The translations under genes were made by a program, and so were the position numbers. The notes beneath the pieces are model-generated. The model had not been told where the DNA came from. It worked only from the letters and a program-made list of their open reading frames with translations, and searched no databases. A stretch of DNA of 46,251 bases, from the NCBI GenBank assembly GCA_030151635.1, contig JASLDF010000073.1:1-46251 (forward strand). The letters run 5' to 3'. Shown here piece by piece: positions 25,474 through 34,235 of the stretch. Each line of letters starts with the position of its first letter. The stretch's first letter is position 1. The stretch is from Bacteroides sp. GTDB taxonomy: Bacteria > Bacteroidota > Bacteroidia > Bacteroidales > Bacteroidaceae.

Positions 25474-27267
25474 ATGGAGTCTGAAAAAAACAGTTTGTTT
25501 CAACGTTTTCTATTGTGGCGCGAAAGCAGAATCAGTGAAAAACAGTTTATATTAATCATAAGTTTTATGGTTGGTATTTTATGTGCCTTAGCTGCCTATA
25601 TCTTGAAATTCTTAATTCATTGGATACAGAATTTTTTAACTGATAACTTTAGTGCAACGGGTGCAAACTACCTCTATTTGATTTATCCGGTGGTCGGGAT
25701 TTTATTAACAAGTTTATTTGTTCGCTATGTTGTGAAAGATGACATCAGTCATGGAGTTACAAAAATTCTATATGCTATTTCTAGAAGGCAGGGTAGAATT
25801 AAAAGACATAACATGTGGTCTTCCATTTTTGCCAGTTCCATAACCATTGGCTTTGGAGGTTCGGTAGGGGGAGAGTCTCCCATTGTATTAACAGGTTCGG
25901 CAATTGGATCAAACCTCGGCGATTTCTTTAAAATGGGACAACGAACCTTGATGCTACTTGTTGGTTGTGGTGCTGCTGGTGCTATTGCTGGTATCTTCAA
26001 AGCACCTATTGCGGGTTTAGTGTTTACGATAGAAGTATTGCTTATTGACTTAACTATGAGTTCTCTTCTACCTTTGCTAATATCTTCTGTAACAGCTGCT
26101 ACTGTCTCCTACATACTATCAGGCCAAGAGGCGATGTTTAAGTTTCACTTAGATGAATTGTTTGCGCTTGAAAGGATTCCATACGTCATTTTATTAGGTG
26201 TTTTTTGTGGCTTAGTAGCACTTTATTTTACACGCACCATGAATAAGTTGGAAGGAGTTTTTTCAAAGTTAGGTACACGTGCTAAGAAATTTGGGTTTGG
26301 TGCTGTTGTATTGAGTCTCTTAATTTTCTGTTTCCCATCGTTATATGGTGAGGGTTATGATACAATTCACATCCTTTTAAATGGTTCTAATAGCTTGGAT
26401 TGGGATAAAGTTATGAACAACTCCATGTTTTCGGGCTACCAAAATATGATTCTTATCTACTTGGCATTTATTATCATCTTTAAGGTTTTTGCGACAACAG
26501 CTACAAATGGTGGTGGTGGTTGTGGTGGTTTGTTTGCACCTTCACTGTTTTTGGGTTGTATTGCAGGATTTGTTTTCTCACATGGCTTGAATGGTATGAA
26601 TATTAGTGAACACCCTATTCCTGAAAAGAATTTTGCATTGATGGGAATGGCAGGGGTAATGAGTGGGGTTATGCATGCTCCCCTAACGGGAGTGTTCTTG
26701 ATTGCGGAACTTACAGGGGGATATGATTTATTCCTACCTTTAATCATTGCATCTGTTTGTGCGTATATGACAATTCTTTCTTTTGAACCACACAGTATTT
26801 ATTCAATGCGTTTGGCTAAAAAAGGAGAGCTAATTACTCACCATAAAGATAAAGCGGTATTAACATTGATGAAGATGGAAAATGTAGTGGAAACTAATTT
26901 TCTTGAAGTACATCCTGAAATGGATTTAGGTGAATTAGTTAAAGTTATTTCTCAATCACAACGTAATGTTTTTCCTGTAACCGATCAAAATGGTGTTTTA
27001 TTGGGTATTTTACTCTTAGATGATATTCGAAATATCATGTTTAGACAAGAACTTTATCATCGCTTTACTGTCGGTAAATTAATGACATCACCTCCCGGGA
27101 AGTTATGTGATACGGATAGTATGGAGCAAGTAATGAAAACATTTGATGAAACACAAGCTTGGAATCTACCGGTTGTAGATACTGATGGTGCTTATTTAGG
27201 CTTTGTTTCTAAATCTAAAATATTTAACTCGTACCGTAAAGTATTGGTACGTTTCTCTGAGGATTAA
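25474..27267 (+). CDS. ClC-family chloride channel or transporter with C-terminal CBS pair
   Basis: A 597-residue membrane protein; I start at ATG 25474 (MESEKNSLFQRF) rather than the GTG at 25438. The ClC core (about residues 20-445) shows the gating-glutamate motif GGSVGGESPIVLTGSAIG. It also has AGIFKAPIAGLVFTIEVLLIDL, GGGGCGGLFAPSLFLG and APLTGVFLIAELTGGYDLFLPL, which carries the central-site Tyr. The intracellular proton glutamate of the exchanger subfamily (second Glu of IEE) is replaced by Val (IEV). Two CBS domains follow (about residues 460-590, MENVVETNFLEVHPEMDLGEL and LMTSPPGKLCDTDSMEQV), which often bind adenine nucleotides. It is 9 bases upstream of fmt. Confidence 0.92.
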   Translation: MESEKNSLFQRFLLWRESRISEKQFILIISFMVGILCALAAYILKFLIHWIQNFLTDNFSATGANYLYLIYPVVGILLTSLFVRYVVKDDISHGVTKILYAISRRQGRIKRHNMWSSIFASSITIGFGGSVGGESPIVLTGSAIGSNLGDFFKMGQRTLMLLVGCGAAGAIAGIFKAPIAGLVFTIEVLLIDLTMSSLLPLLISSVTAATVSYILSGQEAMFKFHLDELFALERIPYVILLGVFCGLVALYFTRTMNKLEGVFSKLGTRAKKFGFGAVVLSLLIFCFPSLYGEGYDTIHILLNGSNSLDWDKVMNNSMFSGYQNMILIYLAFIIIFKVFATTATNGGGGCGGLFAPSLFLGCIAGFVFSHGLNGMNISEHPIPEKNFALMGMAGVMSGVMHAPLTGVFLIAELTGGYDLFLPLIIASVCAYMTILSFEPHSIYSMRLAKKGELITHHKDKAVLTLMKMENVVETNFLEVHPEMDLGELVKVISQSQRNVFPVTDQNGVLLGILLLDDIRNIMFRQELYHRFTVGKLMTSPPGKLCDTDSMEQVMKTFDETQAWNLPVVDTDGAYLGFVSKSKIFNSYRKVLVRFSED

Positions 27268-27276
27268 TTATTTATC

Positions 27277-28251
27277 ATGAAGAAAGAAGATTTACGAATT
27301 ATATATATGGGGACTCCCGAATTTGCTGTGGAGCCTCTTCGAAAACTAGTTGAAGGTGGTTACCAAGTAGTAGCCGCAATAACAATGCCAGATAAACCGG
27401 CTGGTAGGGGGCATAAAATTCAATATTCGGCGGTGAAAGAATATGCTTTAGCACAGAATATTCCATTGATGCAGCCTGAAAAATTAAAAGATGAGGCTTT
27501 CTTAGAGGAGCTAAAATCGTATAATGCAGATTTGCAGATTGTAGTGGCTTTTAGAATGCTTCCTGAAGTAGTTTGGAATATGCCTCGTTTGGGCACATTT
27601 AACCTTCATGCATCATTACTTCCTCAATATCGTGGAGCAGCACCTATCAATTGGGCTATAATTAATGGAGATAAGGAAACGGGGGTTACTACCTTCTTTT
27701 TACAGCATGAAATTGATACAGGCAATATTATTCTACAAGAGAAAATTCAGATTGGCAAGAATGACAATGTGGGTGTGATACATGACGCATTAATGAATTT
27801 GGGTGCAATGACAGTGGTTCGCACTGTTGATTTAATTATTGATGAAAAAGTAAATGCAACTTCACAATCGACTATTATTGAAAACGAGCAACTCGTATTG
27901 AAAGCTGCTCCAAAAATATTCAAAGAGACTTGTCAAATTGATTGGAAACAATCAGTAGAGGCTGTTCATAACTTTGTAAGAGGCTTATCTCCTTATCCAG
28001 TGGCTCAAGCTACCTTAGTTTTAGGTGATGCCTCGGAGCTAAAGGTGAAGATATTTGAGGTTACGCCAATACAGCAAGTGCACAATCTACCAATTGGTTC
28101 AATTTATCAAGAATCAAAAGATGACCTTAAAGTGGCTGTAGCGGATGGCTTTGTAGATATTAAAGTGATGCAACTGCCCGGTAAAAAAAGAATGGAAATT
28201 GCCGATTTGCTACGTGGTAACGCAATTGATAATTCTTGCAAAATGAATTAA
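27277..28251 (+). CDS. fmt: methionyl-tRNA formyltransferase
   Basis: Formylates initiator Met-tRNA. The 324-residue length is normal. The N-terminus IIYMGTPEFAVEPLRKL, the DKPAGRGHKI basic loop, the catalytic HASLLPQYRGAAPINWAIINGDKETGVTTFFL with its His and Asn, and DTGNIILQEKI are diagnostic. The C-terminal tRNA-binding OB domain (VRGLSPYPVAQATL and VADGFVDIKVMQLPGKKRM) is complete. It follows the ClC gene by 9 bases and is followed after 52 bases by rpe. Confidence 0.97.
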   Translation: MKKEDLRIIYMGTPEFAVEPLRKLVEGGYQVVAAITMPDKPAGRGHKIQYSAVKEYALAQNIPLMQPEKLKDEAFLEELKSYNADLQIVVAFRMLPEVVWNMPRLGTFNLHASLLPQYRGAAPINWAIINGDKETGVTTFFLQHEIDTGNIILQEKIQIGKNDNVGVIHDALMNLGAMTVVRTVDLIIDEKVNATSQSTIIENEQLVLKAAPKIFKETCQIDWKQSVEAVHNFVRGLSPYPVAQATLVLGDASELKVKIFEVTPIQQVHNLPIGSIYQESKDDLKVAVADGFVDIKVMQLPGKKRMEIADLLRGNAIDNSCKMN

Positions 28252-28303
28252 TAACACAAAAAGATTCGTACCTTTAAGTACTTAATGATTAAATTTTATA
28301 AAT

Positions 28304-28954
28304 ATGAAACCAATTATATCTCCTTCTATTCTATCGGCAAACTTTGCAAACCTTGCAGCTGATATGGAAATGATTAATAAATCGGAAGCCGACTGGGTAC
28401 ATATTGATATTATGGACGGAGTTTTCGTACCTAATATTTCATTTGGATTTCCTGTTTTAAAGTATGTCGCTGAGCTAACAGATAAACCATTGGATGTGCA
28501 TTTAATGATTGTTCAACCAGAAAAGTTTATTCCGGAAGTAAAAGCTTTGGGAGCTGAAATTATGAATGTTCACTACGAAGCTTGTCCACACTTACATCGT
28601 GTAGTTCAACAAATAAAAGAGGCTGGAATGAAGCCTGCTGTAACAATTAATCCGGCTACACCAGTAGCTCTTTTATCTGATATAATTCGTGATGTACACA
28701 TGGTGTTAATCATGAGTGTAAATCCGGGATTTGGAGGCCAAAAATTCATTGAGCACACCATCGATAAAGTGAAAGAGTTAAAAGCACTAATCAATAGAAC
28801 AGGCTCAAAAGCATTAATTGAAGTCGACGGAGGTGTTAACATGGAAACAGGTAAACGTCTTATGGAGGCCGGTGCTGATGCACTAGTAGCAGGGAATGCA
28901 ATCTTCAAAGCTGAAGACCCAATTGCAATGATTCACGAAATGAAAAAATTATAA
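28304..28954 (+). CDS. rpe: ribulose-phosphate 3-epimerase
   Basis: Interconverts ribulose 5-phosphate and xylulose 5-phosphate in the pentose phosphate pathway. The 216-residue TIM barrel begins IISPSILSANFANLAADMEMI. It has the metal- and acid/base-site motifs DWVHIDIMDGVFVPNISFG, PLDVHLMIVQPEKF and MNVHYEAC. MSVNPGFGGQKF, IEVDGGVNMETGKRLMEAGADALVAGNAIF complete it. All metal ligands (His, Asp, His, Asp) are present. It ends 12 bases before comEC. Confidence 0.98.
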   Translation: MKPIISPSILSANFANLAADMEMINKSEADWVHIDIMDGVFVPNISFGFPVLKYVAELTDKPLDVHLMIVQPEKFIPEVKALGAEIMNVHYEACPHLHRVVQQIKEAGMKPAVTINPATPVALLSDIIRDVHMVLIMSVNPGFGGQKFIEHTIDKVKELKALINRTGSKALIEVDGGVNMETGKRLMEAGADALVAGNAIFKAEDPIAMIHEMKKL

Positions 28955-28966
28955 GATTAAAAGCCT

Positions 28967-31033
28967 ATGGGCTTTCAAATATTTCATAAATACCCCTTAC
29001 TGAGGATAGTAATTCCAATGTTAGGGGGTATTTTTTTTGCCGACCAGACCTTAACTTCTCCTACTTTTCAACTTGTTGCTATTGGTATATTTCTTTTCCT
29101 TTTACCAATGGCTGTTCTTTTGAATGTATCATTCAATAAATCGCATCAAGTTTATAAGTCATATTTACTAGGAGCCACCATTGGTGTGCTTTTTTTCTTG
29201 CTTGGTTTTCTTAATATATCTATTCAAGAGCGTCCTTTTTTAGAGGGCGAAGGTCGGAGTGAAACCCTGGTTGGACATGTAGCGTCTCCTCTATCTCTCA
29301 ATTCAGATGGTTCGTTGGCACAGTATGATTTTAATGCGGTTCATGGTGGTAATAAAGTCTTCTTAAAAGTTTTTCAACGAGTTTCTATTGATACTTTAAA
29401 TTTGCCCAAGGAGCAAGATGAAATTGTTATTAAAGGTCAGATTCATGTCCCTAAATCTATGCATAGTGGGTACGTTTTTGATTATCGGAACTATTTGAAA
29501 CATAGGAAGTATCAGGGGGTAGTTTATACACCATCGGATGCAGTCTATATCTCTTCGACACCGGAAGTTTCGTTCCGATTTTCTAGCGTTAAAAGCTCGA
29601 TCCAGCATTATATAGATAAATTAGGGTTGTCAACACCTAGTAGAGCTGTTGTTTCTGCCCTTTTGATAGGTAATAAAGACATTCTTTCTATTGATGTGAA
29701 ACGTGATTTTAGTTCGGCTGGGGTCAGTCATGTGTTGGCACTGTCGGGGTTGCACGTTGGCCTACTTTACGCAGTTGTGCATTTTGTAATGATAACTTTG
29801 CTCTTTTTTACATCGAGAAAAAGGACAATCGCTAGTGTTGTTAGTATTTGTTTATTATGGTGCTTTGCTCTCTTAACAGGAGCCTCTCCATCTGTAGTTC
29901 GTGCCAGTCTATTTTTGTCACTCTATGTTCTAGCTGAATTGTTTAATCGCAAAGGACAAGGTGTAAACATACTCTTGTTTACCAGTTTTATAATGTTAGT
30001 TGTGAATCCCTTCTGGCTATTTGATTTAGGTTTTCAGCTTTCTTTTTCAGCTGTTTTAGGTATTCTATTATTTGTTCCTTTATGGCAAAATAAAGCTTTT
30101 GTTTCTTGCATTCCATTACGTTATATTTGGAATATGTCAGTACTTACAATAGCTGCTCAATTGGGTACTCTACCACTTGTTTTATATTATTTTGGGTCTT
30201 TTCCAACCTATTTTATTTTTGCAAACCTTTTAATAATTCCCGCGATAACACTTATTTTATATCTCTCTTTACTTCTGTTGATAACTTCTTGGATTCCGTT
30301 AGTAGGCACGTTGATGGTTACGCTGGTTAACTTGTGTGTAGAAGTTACGAATATTGTAGTTCATAAAATAGGCGACATGCCCTCCATTTTTGACGGTAAA
30401 GAATATATATCAAGTGTTGAGGCTATTGTTTTGATGTTAGTTATCACTGCCTTGTACTTTATGGTTCGAAAATTATCATTTAATAGAGTTCTAATTTTCT
30501 TGTTTTCCTTGTTGTTTTTTAGTGGCTCTTTACTTTTATCTAAAACAGCTCGTACTGCCGATGTAGGTATTGGGAGTTATAAAGGAGTGCCTTTTTTACA
30601 TACCACATCTCAGGCTGGAGTTGTAGTGATGGGTAAAGATAGTTTGCGAAATAAAGAAGCCTTTAAAACTACTTTCGAGCGCTTATGGGCAATCAACCGT
30701 TTGGAATTTCCTGATATTTTAGAGGAGAGTGAAATAATCGATTTTTATAGAGATTCTTCTTTGGTAGTTATCAATGATATTTCAATTGGATTCCCATCTA
30801 TAGCCAATTTGAATACTCACCAAGGAGGTAAAATTGACGTCGATTATCTTTATTTAGATCGAAATAATTACCAAAGCGTATTTAGTATAAATCAATTAGT
30901 TAGCTTTAAGACTATAATTTATCATGAAAATTTATCGGATGTGAATAAAAATGAGCTTTTTGATTTTTCAAATGCTAAAAATATAGAAATAAAAGAGCTA
31001 CATGAAAAAGCTTATGTTTGGTTAATACCATAA
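28967..31033 (+). CDS. comEC: ComEC/Rec2-family DNA-uptake membrane protein
   Basis: Probable inner-membrane channel for single-stranded DNA during natural uptake. The 688 residues include an N-terminal DUF4131 region with two early membrane helices and an external domain (GHVASPLSLNSDGS to KHRKYQGVVYTP). The Competence domain with many helices follows, with the signature FSSAGVSHVLALSGLHVGLLY, LTGASPSVVRASLFLSLYVLAE and FDLGFQLSFSAVLGI. The usual metallo-beta-lactamase-like C-terminal nuclease domain with HxHxDH is not seen. The last about 150 residues are a divergent soluble tail. The gene lies between rpe and an nrnA-like gene. Confidence 0.9.
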   Translation: MGFQIFHKYPLLRIVIPMLGGIFFADQTLTSPTFQLVAIGIFLFLLPMAVLLNVSFNKSHQVYKSYLLGATIGVLFFLLGFLNISIQERPFLEGEGRSETLVGHVASPLSLNSDGSLAQYDFNAVHGGNKVFLKVFQRVSIDTLNLPKEQDEIVIKGQIHVPKSMHSGYVFDYRNYLKHRKYQGVVYTPSDAVYISSTPEVSFRFSSVKSSIQHYIDKLGLSTPSRAVVSALLIGNKDILSIDVKRDFSSAGVSHVLALSGLHVGLLYAVVHFVMITLLFFTSRKRTIASVVSICLLWCFALLTGASPSVVRASLFLSLYVLAELFNRKGQGVNILLFTSFIMLVVNPFWLFDLGFQLSFSAVLGILLFVPLWQNKAFVSCIPLRYIWNMSVLTIAAQLGTLPLVLYYFGSFPTYFIFANLLIIPAITLILYLSLLLLITSWIPLVGTLMVTLVNLCVEVTNIVVHKIGDMPSIFDGKEYISSVEAIVLMLVITALYFMVRKLSFNRVLIFLFSLLFFSGSLLLSKTARTADVGIGSYKGVPFLHTTSQAGVVVMGKDSLRNKEAFKTTFERLWAINRLEFPDILEESEIIDFYRDSSLVVINDISIGFPSIANLNTHQGGKIDVDYLYLDRNNYQSVFSINQLVSFKTIIYHENLSDVNKNELFDFSNAKNIEIKELHEKAYVWLIP

Positions 31034-31085
31034 TCTATAAAGATTTTCTTATTTTTGTCTGTGTATACGCAAATTTGAATTGTTA

Positions 31086-32123
31086 ATGCAAAAAAATATA
31101 ATAGGAGCCGACAAAGTGGCTCAGTTCAAGTCCTTTTTAGACCAATATAACTCTTTTGTTATTGTTGGTCATATTGGCCCAGATGGAGATGCTTTAGGAT
31201 CCTCCTTAGGTATGTGGCATTTGCTACAAACTCTAGGGAAAAAAGCTACGGTTATTGTTCCTAATGCATTTCCGGAATTTTTAAATTGGATGCCAGGTTC
31301 GGATCAAGTTCTTCTTTTTGAAGCGAACGTAAAGCTTGCTACTGAAGTTATGAACAAGGCGGAAGTGGTTTGTTTATTCGACTTTAATACAATTAGTCGT
31401 GTTGGCGATGAAATGGCTCCAGTACTTCGTCAAACTCCCGGAAAAAAAGTAATGCTAGATCATCATTTACATCCCGAGGACTGTTGTGATATTACAATGT
31501 CTTATCCTCACGCTCCAGCAACATCATTATTGGTTTTTGATTTGATAGAGCAATTGGGATATTATGATTGCATGACTAAAGCTCAAGCGGAATGTATTTA
31601 CACCGGTATGATGACAGATACAGGTGGTTTTACGTATAATTCGAATGAAAAAGGACTCTATGGTGTCATCTCTTTACTTTTGGAAAAAGGCATTGACAAA
31701 GATTTGATTTATAGAAGAGTTAATAACACCTATTCTGAAGACAGACTTCGCTTGATGGGCTATGTGTTAACTAATATGAAGGTATATCCTGAAAACTCGG
31801 CTTTGTTGACTTTAACTGAAGAAGAGCAAAATAGATATAACTTTATTAAAGGTGATAGTGAAGGGTTTGTAAACATCCCTTTATCCATCAAAAATGTAAT
31901 CTTCTCTTGTTTCTTAAAGGAAGATTCAAAACTAGGAATTATTAAAATATCTCTACGTTCTGTAGGTGATTTCCCATGTAATAAAGTTGCATCGGAGTTT
32001 TTTAACGGTGGTGGTCATCTCAATGCGTCTGGTGGAGAATTCACAGGTACAATGGAAGAAGCGATTGCACAGTTTGAAAAGGCTTTGATTAAGTTTAAAC
32101 CGTTATTAGAAAAACAAAACTAA
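31086..32123 (+). CDS. DHH/DHHA1 phosphoesterase, NrnA-like oligoribonuclease/pAp phosphatase
   Basis: Predicted to degrade nano-RNA and/or 3'-phosphoadenosine 5'-phosphate. The start is ATG 31086 (MQKNIIGADKVAQFK); the frame opens at TTG 31080. The DHH motifs are VGHIGPDGDALGSSLGMWHLL, CLFDFNTISRVGD, MLDHHLHPEDC and GMMTDTGGFTYN. The DHHA1 signature is FFNGGGHLNASGGEF. The 345-residue length and domain order match NrnA. All metal-binding Asp and His residues are present. It is followed two bases later by a lipoprotein gene. Confidence 0.93.
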   Translation: MQKNIIGADKVAQFKSFLDQYNSFVIVGHIGPDGDALGSSLGMWHLLQTLGKKATVIVPNAFPEFLNWMPGSDQVLLFEANVKLATEVMNKAEVVCLFDFNTISRVGDEMAPVLRQTPGKKVMLDHHLHPEDCCDITMSYPHAPATSLLVFDLIEQLGYYDCMTKAQAECIYTGMMTDTGGFTYNSNEKGLYGVISLLLEKGIDKDLIYRRVNNTYSEDRLRLMGYVLTNMKVYPENSALLTLTEEEQNRYNFIKGDSEGFVNIPLSIKNVIFSCFLKEDSKLGIIKISLRSVGDFPCNKVASEFFNGGGHLNASGGEFTGTMEEAIAQFEKALIKFKPLLEKQN

Positions 32124-32124
32124 G

Positions 32125-32742
32125 ATGAAAAATACATTTATAACACTGTTTTCAATATTGTCTTTACTAATCGTGTTTTCTGCATGTAGTAAAAGTAAAA
32201 CGTATGCTGAACGATTGGCTGATGAACGTAAGGCTATTAATAAATACATTAAAGCGAACAATATCAAAGTCATTACATTTGATGAGTTTGTTGAACAGGA
32301 CTCTGTAACTAATGTAGACAAAAATGAATATGTTGAGCTTCAAAATAAAGTTTATCTGCAAATTGTAGAGAAAGGAAGAGAGCAGGCTGTTGATACATTT
32401 GCCTCAGGCGATCAACTATATATCCGTTTTAAAGAGTTTGATATTATGGAAAAATATGAAACTATTAGATCTAACGTTGAAACAGCTTTTCCAGATATAT
32501 TTAACTACCGTATTAACCGAGGCGAAGTATTTGGAGAGTTTATTGAAGGTCAGATGATTTCTAATAACATAAGAAGTGTACCTGCTGGTTGGTTAATTAG
32601 TATGCGTTTTGCACATAAAGGAGCTTCTTTGAAAGTTATTGTACCTTCCAAAATGGGACATATGGGTGCATCAAACAGTGTGCTTCCTTATTTCTATGAG
32701 TTAAGAGAGATTGACGAAGCAAACCCAACAGAATTGCATTAA
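32125..32742 (+). CDS. DUF4827 lipoprotein with FKBP-like features
   Basis: A 205-residue exported lipoprotein. The signal peptide ends in a lipobox (LSLLIVFSAC, with the lipidated Cys near residue 21). An N-terminal helix (YAERLADERKAINKYIKANNIKVI) precedes a domain with FGEFIEGQMI, VPAGWLISMRFAHKGASLKVIVPSKMGHMGA and LPYFYELREI. This order resembles FKBP-type prolyl isomerases (VPGW, IP-x-x-x-GYG, Y-F-EL), but the catalytic pocket looks altered. Function is unknown; activity is not claimed. It is cotranscribed with the nrnA-like gene and lies 34 bases before glmM. Confidence 0.78.
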   Translation: MKNTFITLFSILSLLIVFSACSKSKTYAERLADERKAINKYIKANNIKVITFDEFVEQDSVTNVDKNEYVELQNKVYLQIVEKGREQAVDTFASGDQLYIRFKEFDIMEKYETIRSNVETAFPDIFNYRINRGEVFGEFIEGQMISNNIRSVPAGWLISMRFAHKGASLKVIVPSKMGHMGASNSVLPYFYELREIDEANPTELH

Positions 32743-32776
32743 TCAAAAAATCAGACAGAATTATAAACACATATTT

Positions 32777-34165
32777 ATGACTTTAATTAAATCTATATCT
32801 GGAATTCGTGGTACCATTGGTGGTAAAGTTAAAGAGGGCTTAAATCCTCTTGATATTGTGAAATTTACTACTGCTTATGGTACGTTTATTAGAAAAAATA
32901 CGAATCTAAAGAGTAACAAGATAGTTGTAGGACGTGATGCTCGTATCTCGGGCGAAATGGTTAGAGACATTATTGTAGGTACTCTTATGGGCTTAGGCTG
33001 GGACGTTATTGATCTAGGCTTAGCGACTACTCCAACAACCGAATTGGCTGTTGCTATGGAGGGGGCTTGTGGTGGTATTATTATCACAGCGTCTCACAAT
33101 CCTAAACAATGGAATGCATTGAAATTGCTTAATGAAAAAGGCGAGTTCTTGAATGCTAAAGAAGGTGAAGAGGTTCTAGCTCTAGCTGATAATGAAGATT
33201 TCGACTATGCTGAAGTTGATCAATTGGGTAAATGTCATTGTGATGATACATATGATCAAAAGCATATTTCGGCAGTATTAGGTTTAGACTTAGTAGATGT
33301 TGATGCGATTCGCAAAGCTAATCTTCATGTAGCTATTGATTGTGTGAACTCGGTTGGTGGGGTTATTTTACCACAACTTTTAGAACAATTGGGTGTCTCA
33401 ATGGTAGAAAAACTATATTGTGATCCTAATGGTGAGTTTCCTCACAATCCAGAGCCACTGGAAAAGAACCTTGGCGACATCATGAAATTGGTGAAAGAAG
33501 GTAAGGCTGATGTTGGTTTTGTTGTGGATCCAGACGTTGATCGTTTAGCAATCATTTGTGAAGATGGTAAGATGTATGGTGAAGAGTATACATTAGTTAC
33601 TGTTGCCGATTATGTGTTGAAACATACACCAGGTAATACAGTTTCTAATCTAAGCTCAACTCGTGCATTAAGAGATGTAACAGAGAAACACAATCAACAG
33701 TATAGTGCTTCTGCTGTAGGCGAGGTTAATGTTGTTGCTAAAATGAAAGAAACTAATGCAGTTATTGGTGGTGAAGGTAATGGTGGAGTAATCTATCCAG
33801 AAAGTCACTACGGTAGAGATGCTCTAGTTGGTATTGCTTTATTCTTGAGCCATATGGCACACGAGAAGAAGACTGTAAGTGAAATTAGATCTACTTATCC
33901 TGTTTACTATATGGGTAAAAATAAAGTTGATTTAACTGCTGGTATTGATGTGGATGCTATTCTTGCTGAGGTTAAGAATATCTACAAAGATCAAAAAGTA
34001 AACGATATTGATGGTGTTAAAATTGATTTCCCTAATAAATGGGTTCACTTAAGAAAAAGTAACACCGAACCAATTATACGTATCTATAGTGAAGCTCCTT
34101 CTCAAGCAGAAGCAGAAGCTATTGGTCAAGAAATAATTGATGTAATTAACAGACTTTGCAAATAA
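32777..34165 (+). CDS. glmM: phosphoglucosamine mutase (phosphohexomutase family)
   Basis: Interconverts glucosamine 6-phosphate and glucosamine 1-phosphate for UDP-GlcNAc and the cell wall. I start at ATG 32777 (MTLIKSISGIRGTIGG), giving 462 residues; the frame opens 22 codons earlier inside the previous gene. The phosphoserine loop is IITASHNPKQWNALK. The metal loop is FVVDPDVDRLAII, the sugar loop GGEGNGGVIYPE and the phosphate-binding loop RKSNTEPIIRIYSE. A phosphomannomutase/phosphoglucomutase role is a close alternative, since several Bacteroidota members of this clade are annotated either way. A bidirectional terminator follows. Confidence 0.9.
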   Translation: MTLIKSISGIRGTIGGKVKEGLNPLDIVKFTTAYGTFIRKNTNLKSNKIVVGRDARISGEMVRDIIVGTLMGLGWDVIDLGLATTPTTELAVAMEGACGGIIITASHNPKQWNALKLLNEKGEFLNAKEGEEVLALADNEDFDYAEVDQLGKCHCDDTYDQKHISAVLGLDLVDVDAIRKANLHVAIDCVNSVGGVILPQLLEQLGVSMVEKLYCDPNGEFPHNPEPLEKNLGDIMKLVKEGKADVGFVVDPDVDRLAIICEDGKMYGEEYTLVTVADYVLKHTPGNTVSNLSSTRALRDVTEKHNQQYSASAVGEVNVVAKMKETNAVIGGEGNGGVIYPESHYGRDALVGIALFLSHMAHEKKTVSEIRSTYPVYYMGKNKVDLTAGIDVDAILAEVKNIYKDQKVNDIDGVKIDFPNKWVHLRKSNTEPIIRIYSEAPSQAEAEAIGQEIIDVINRLCK

Positions 34166-34183
34166 TACGTTCTTGCAATTGAT

Positions 34184-34217
34184 AAAAAAAGCTCAACATT
34201 ATGTTGAGCTTTTTTTA
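34184..34217. terminator. bidirectional terminator between glmM and queA
   Basis: AAAAAAAGCTCAACAT and ATGTTGAGCTTTTTTT pair with a one-base loop centre. A-tract on one side and T-tract on the other serve both the plus-strand glmM and the minus-strand queA. Confidence 0.92.
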
Positions 34218-34235
34218 TTTATATTATCGAAAAGA

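Noticed and set aside
32711..32776. 22-codon N-terminal extension of GlmM
   Set aside because: It overlaps the DUF4827 gene and precedes the family start SISGIRGT at the ATG 32777.
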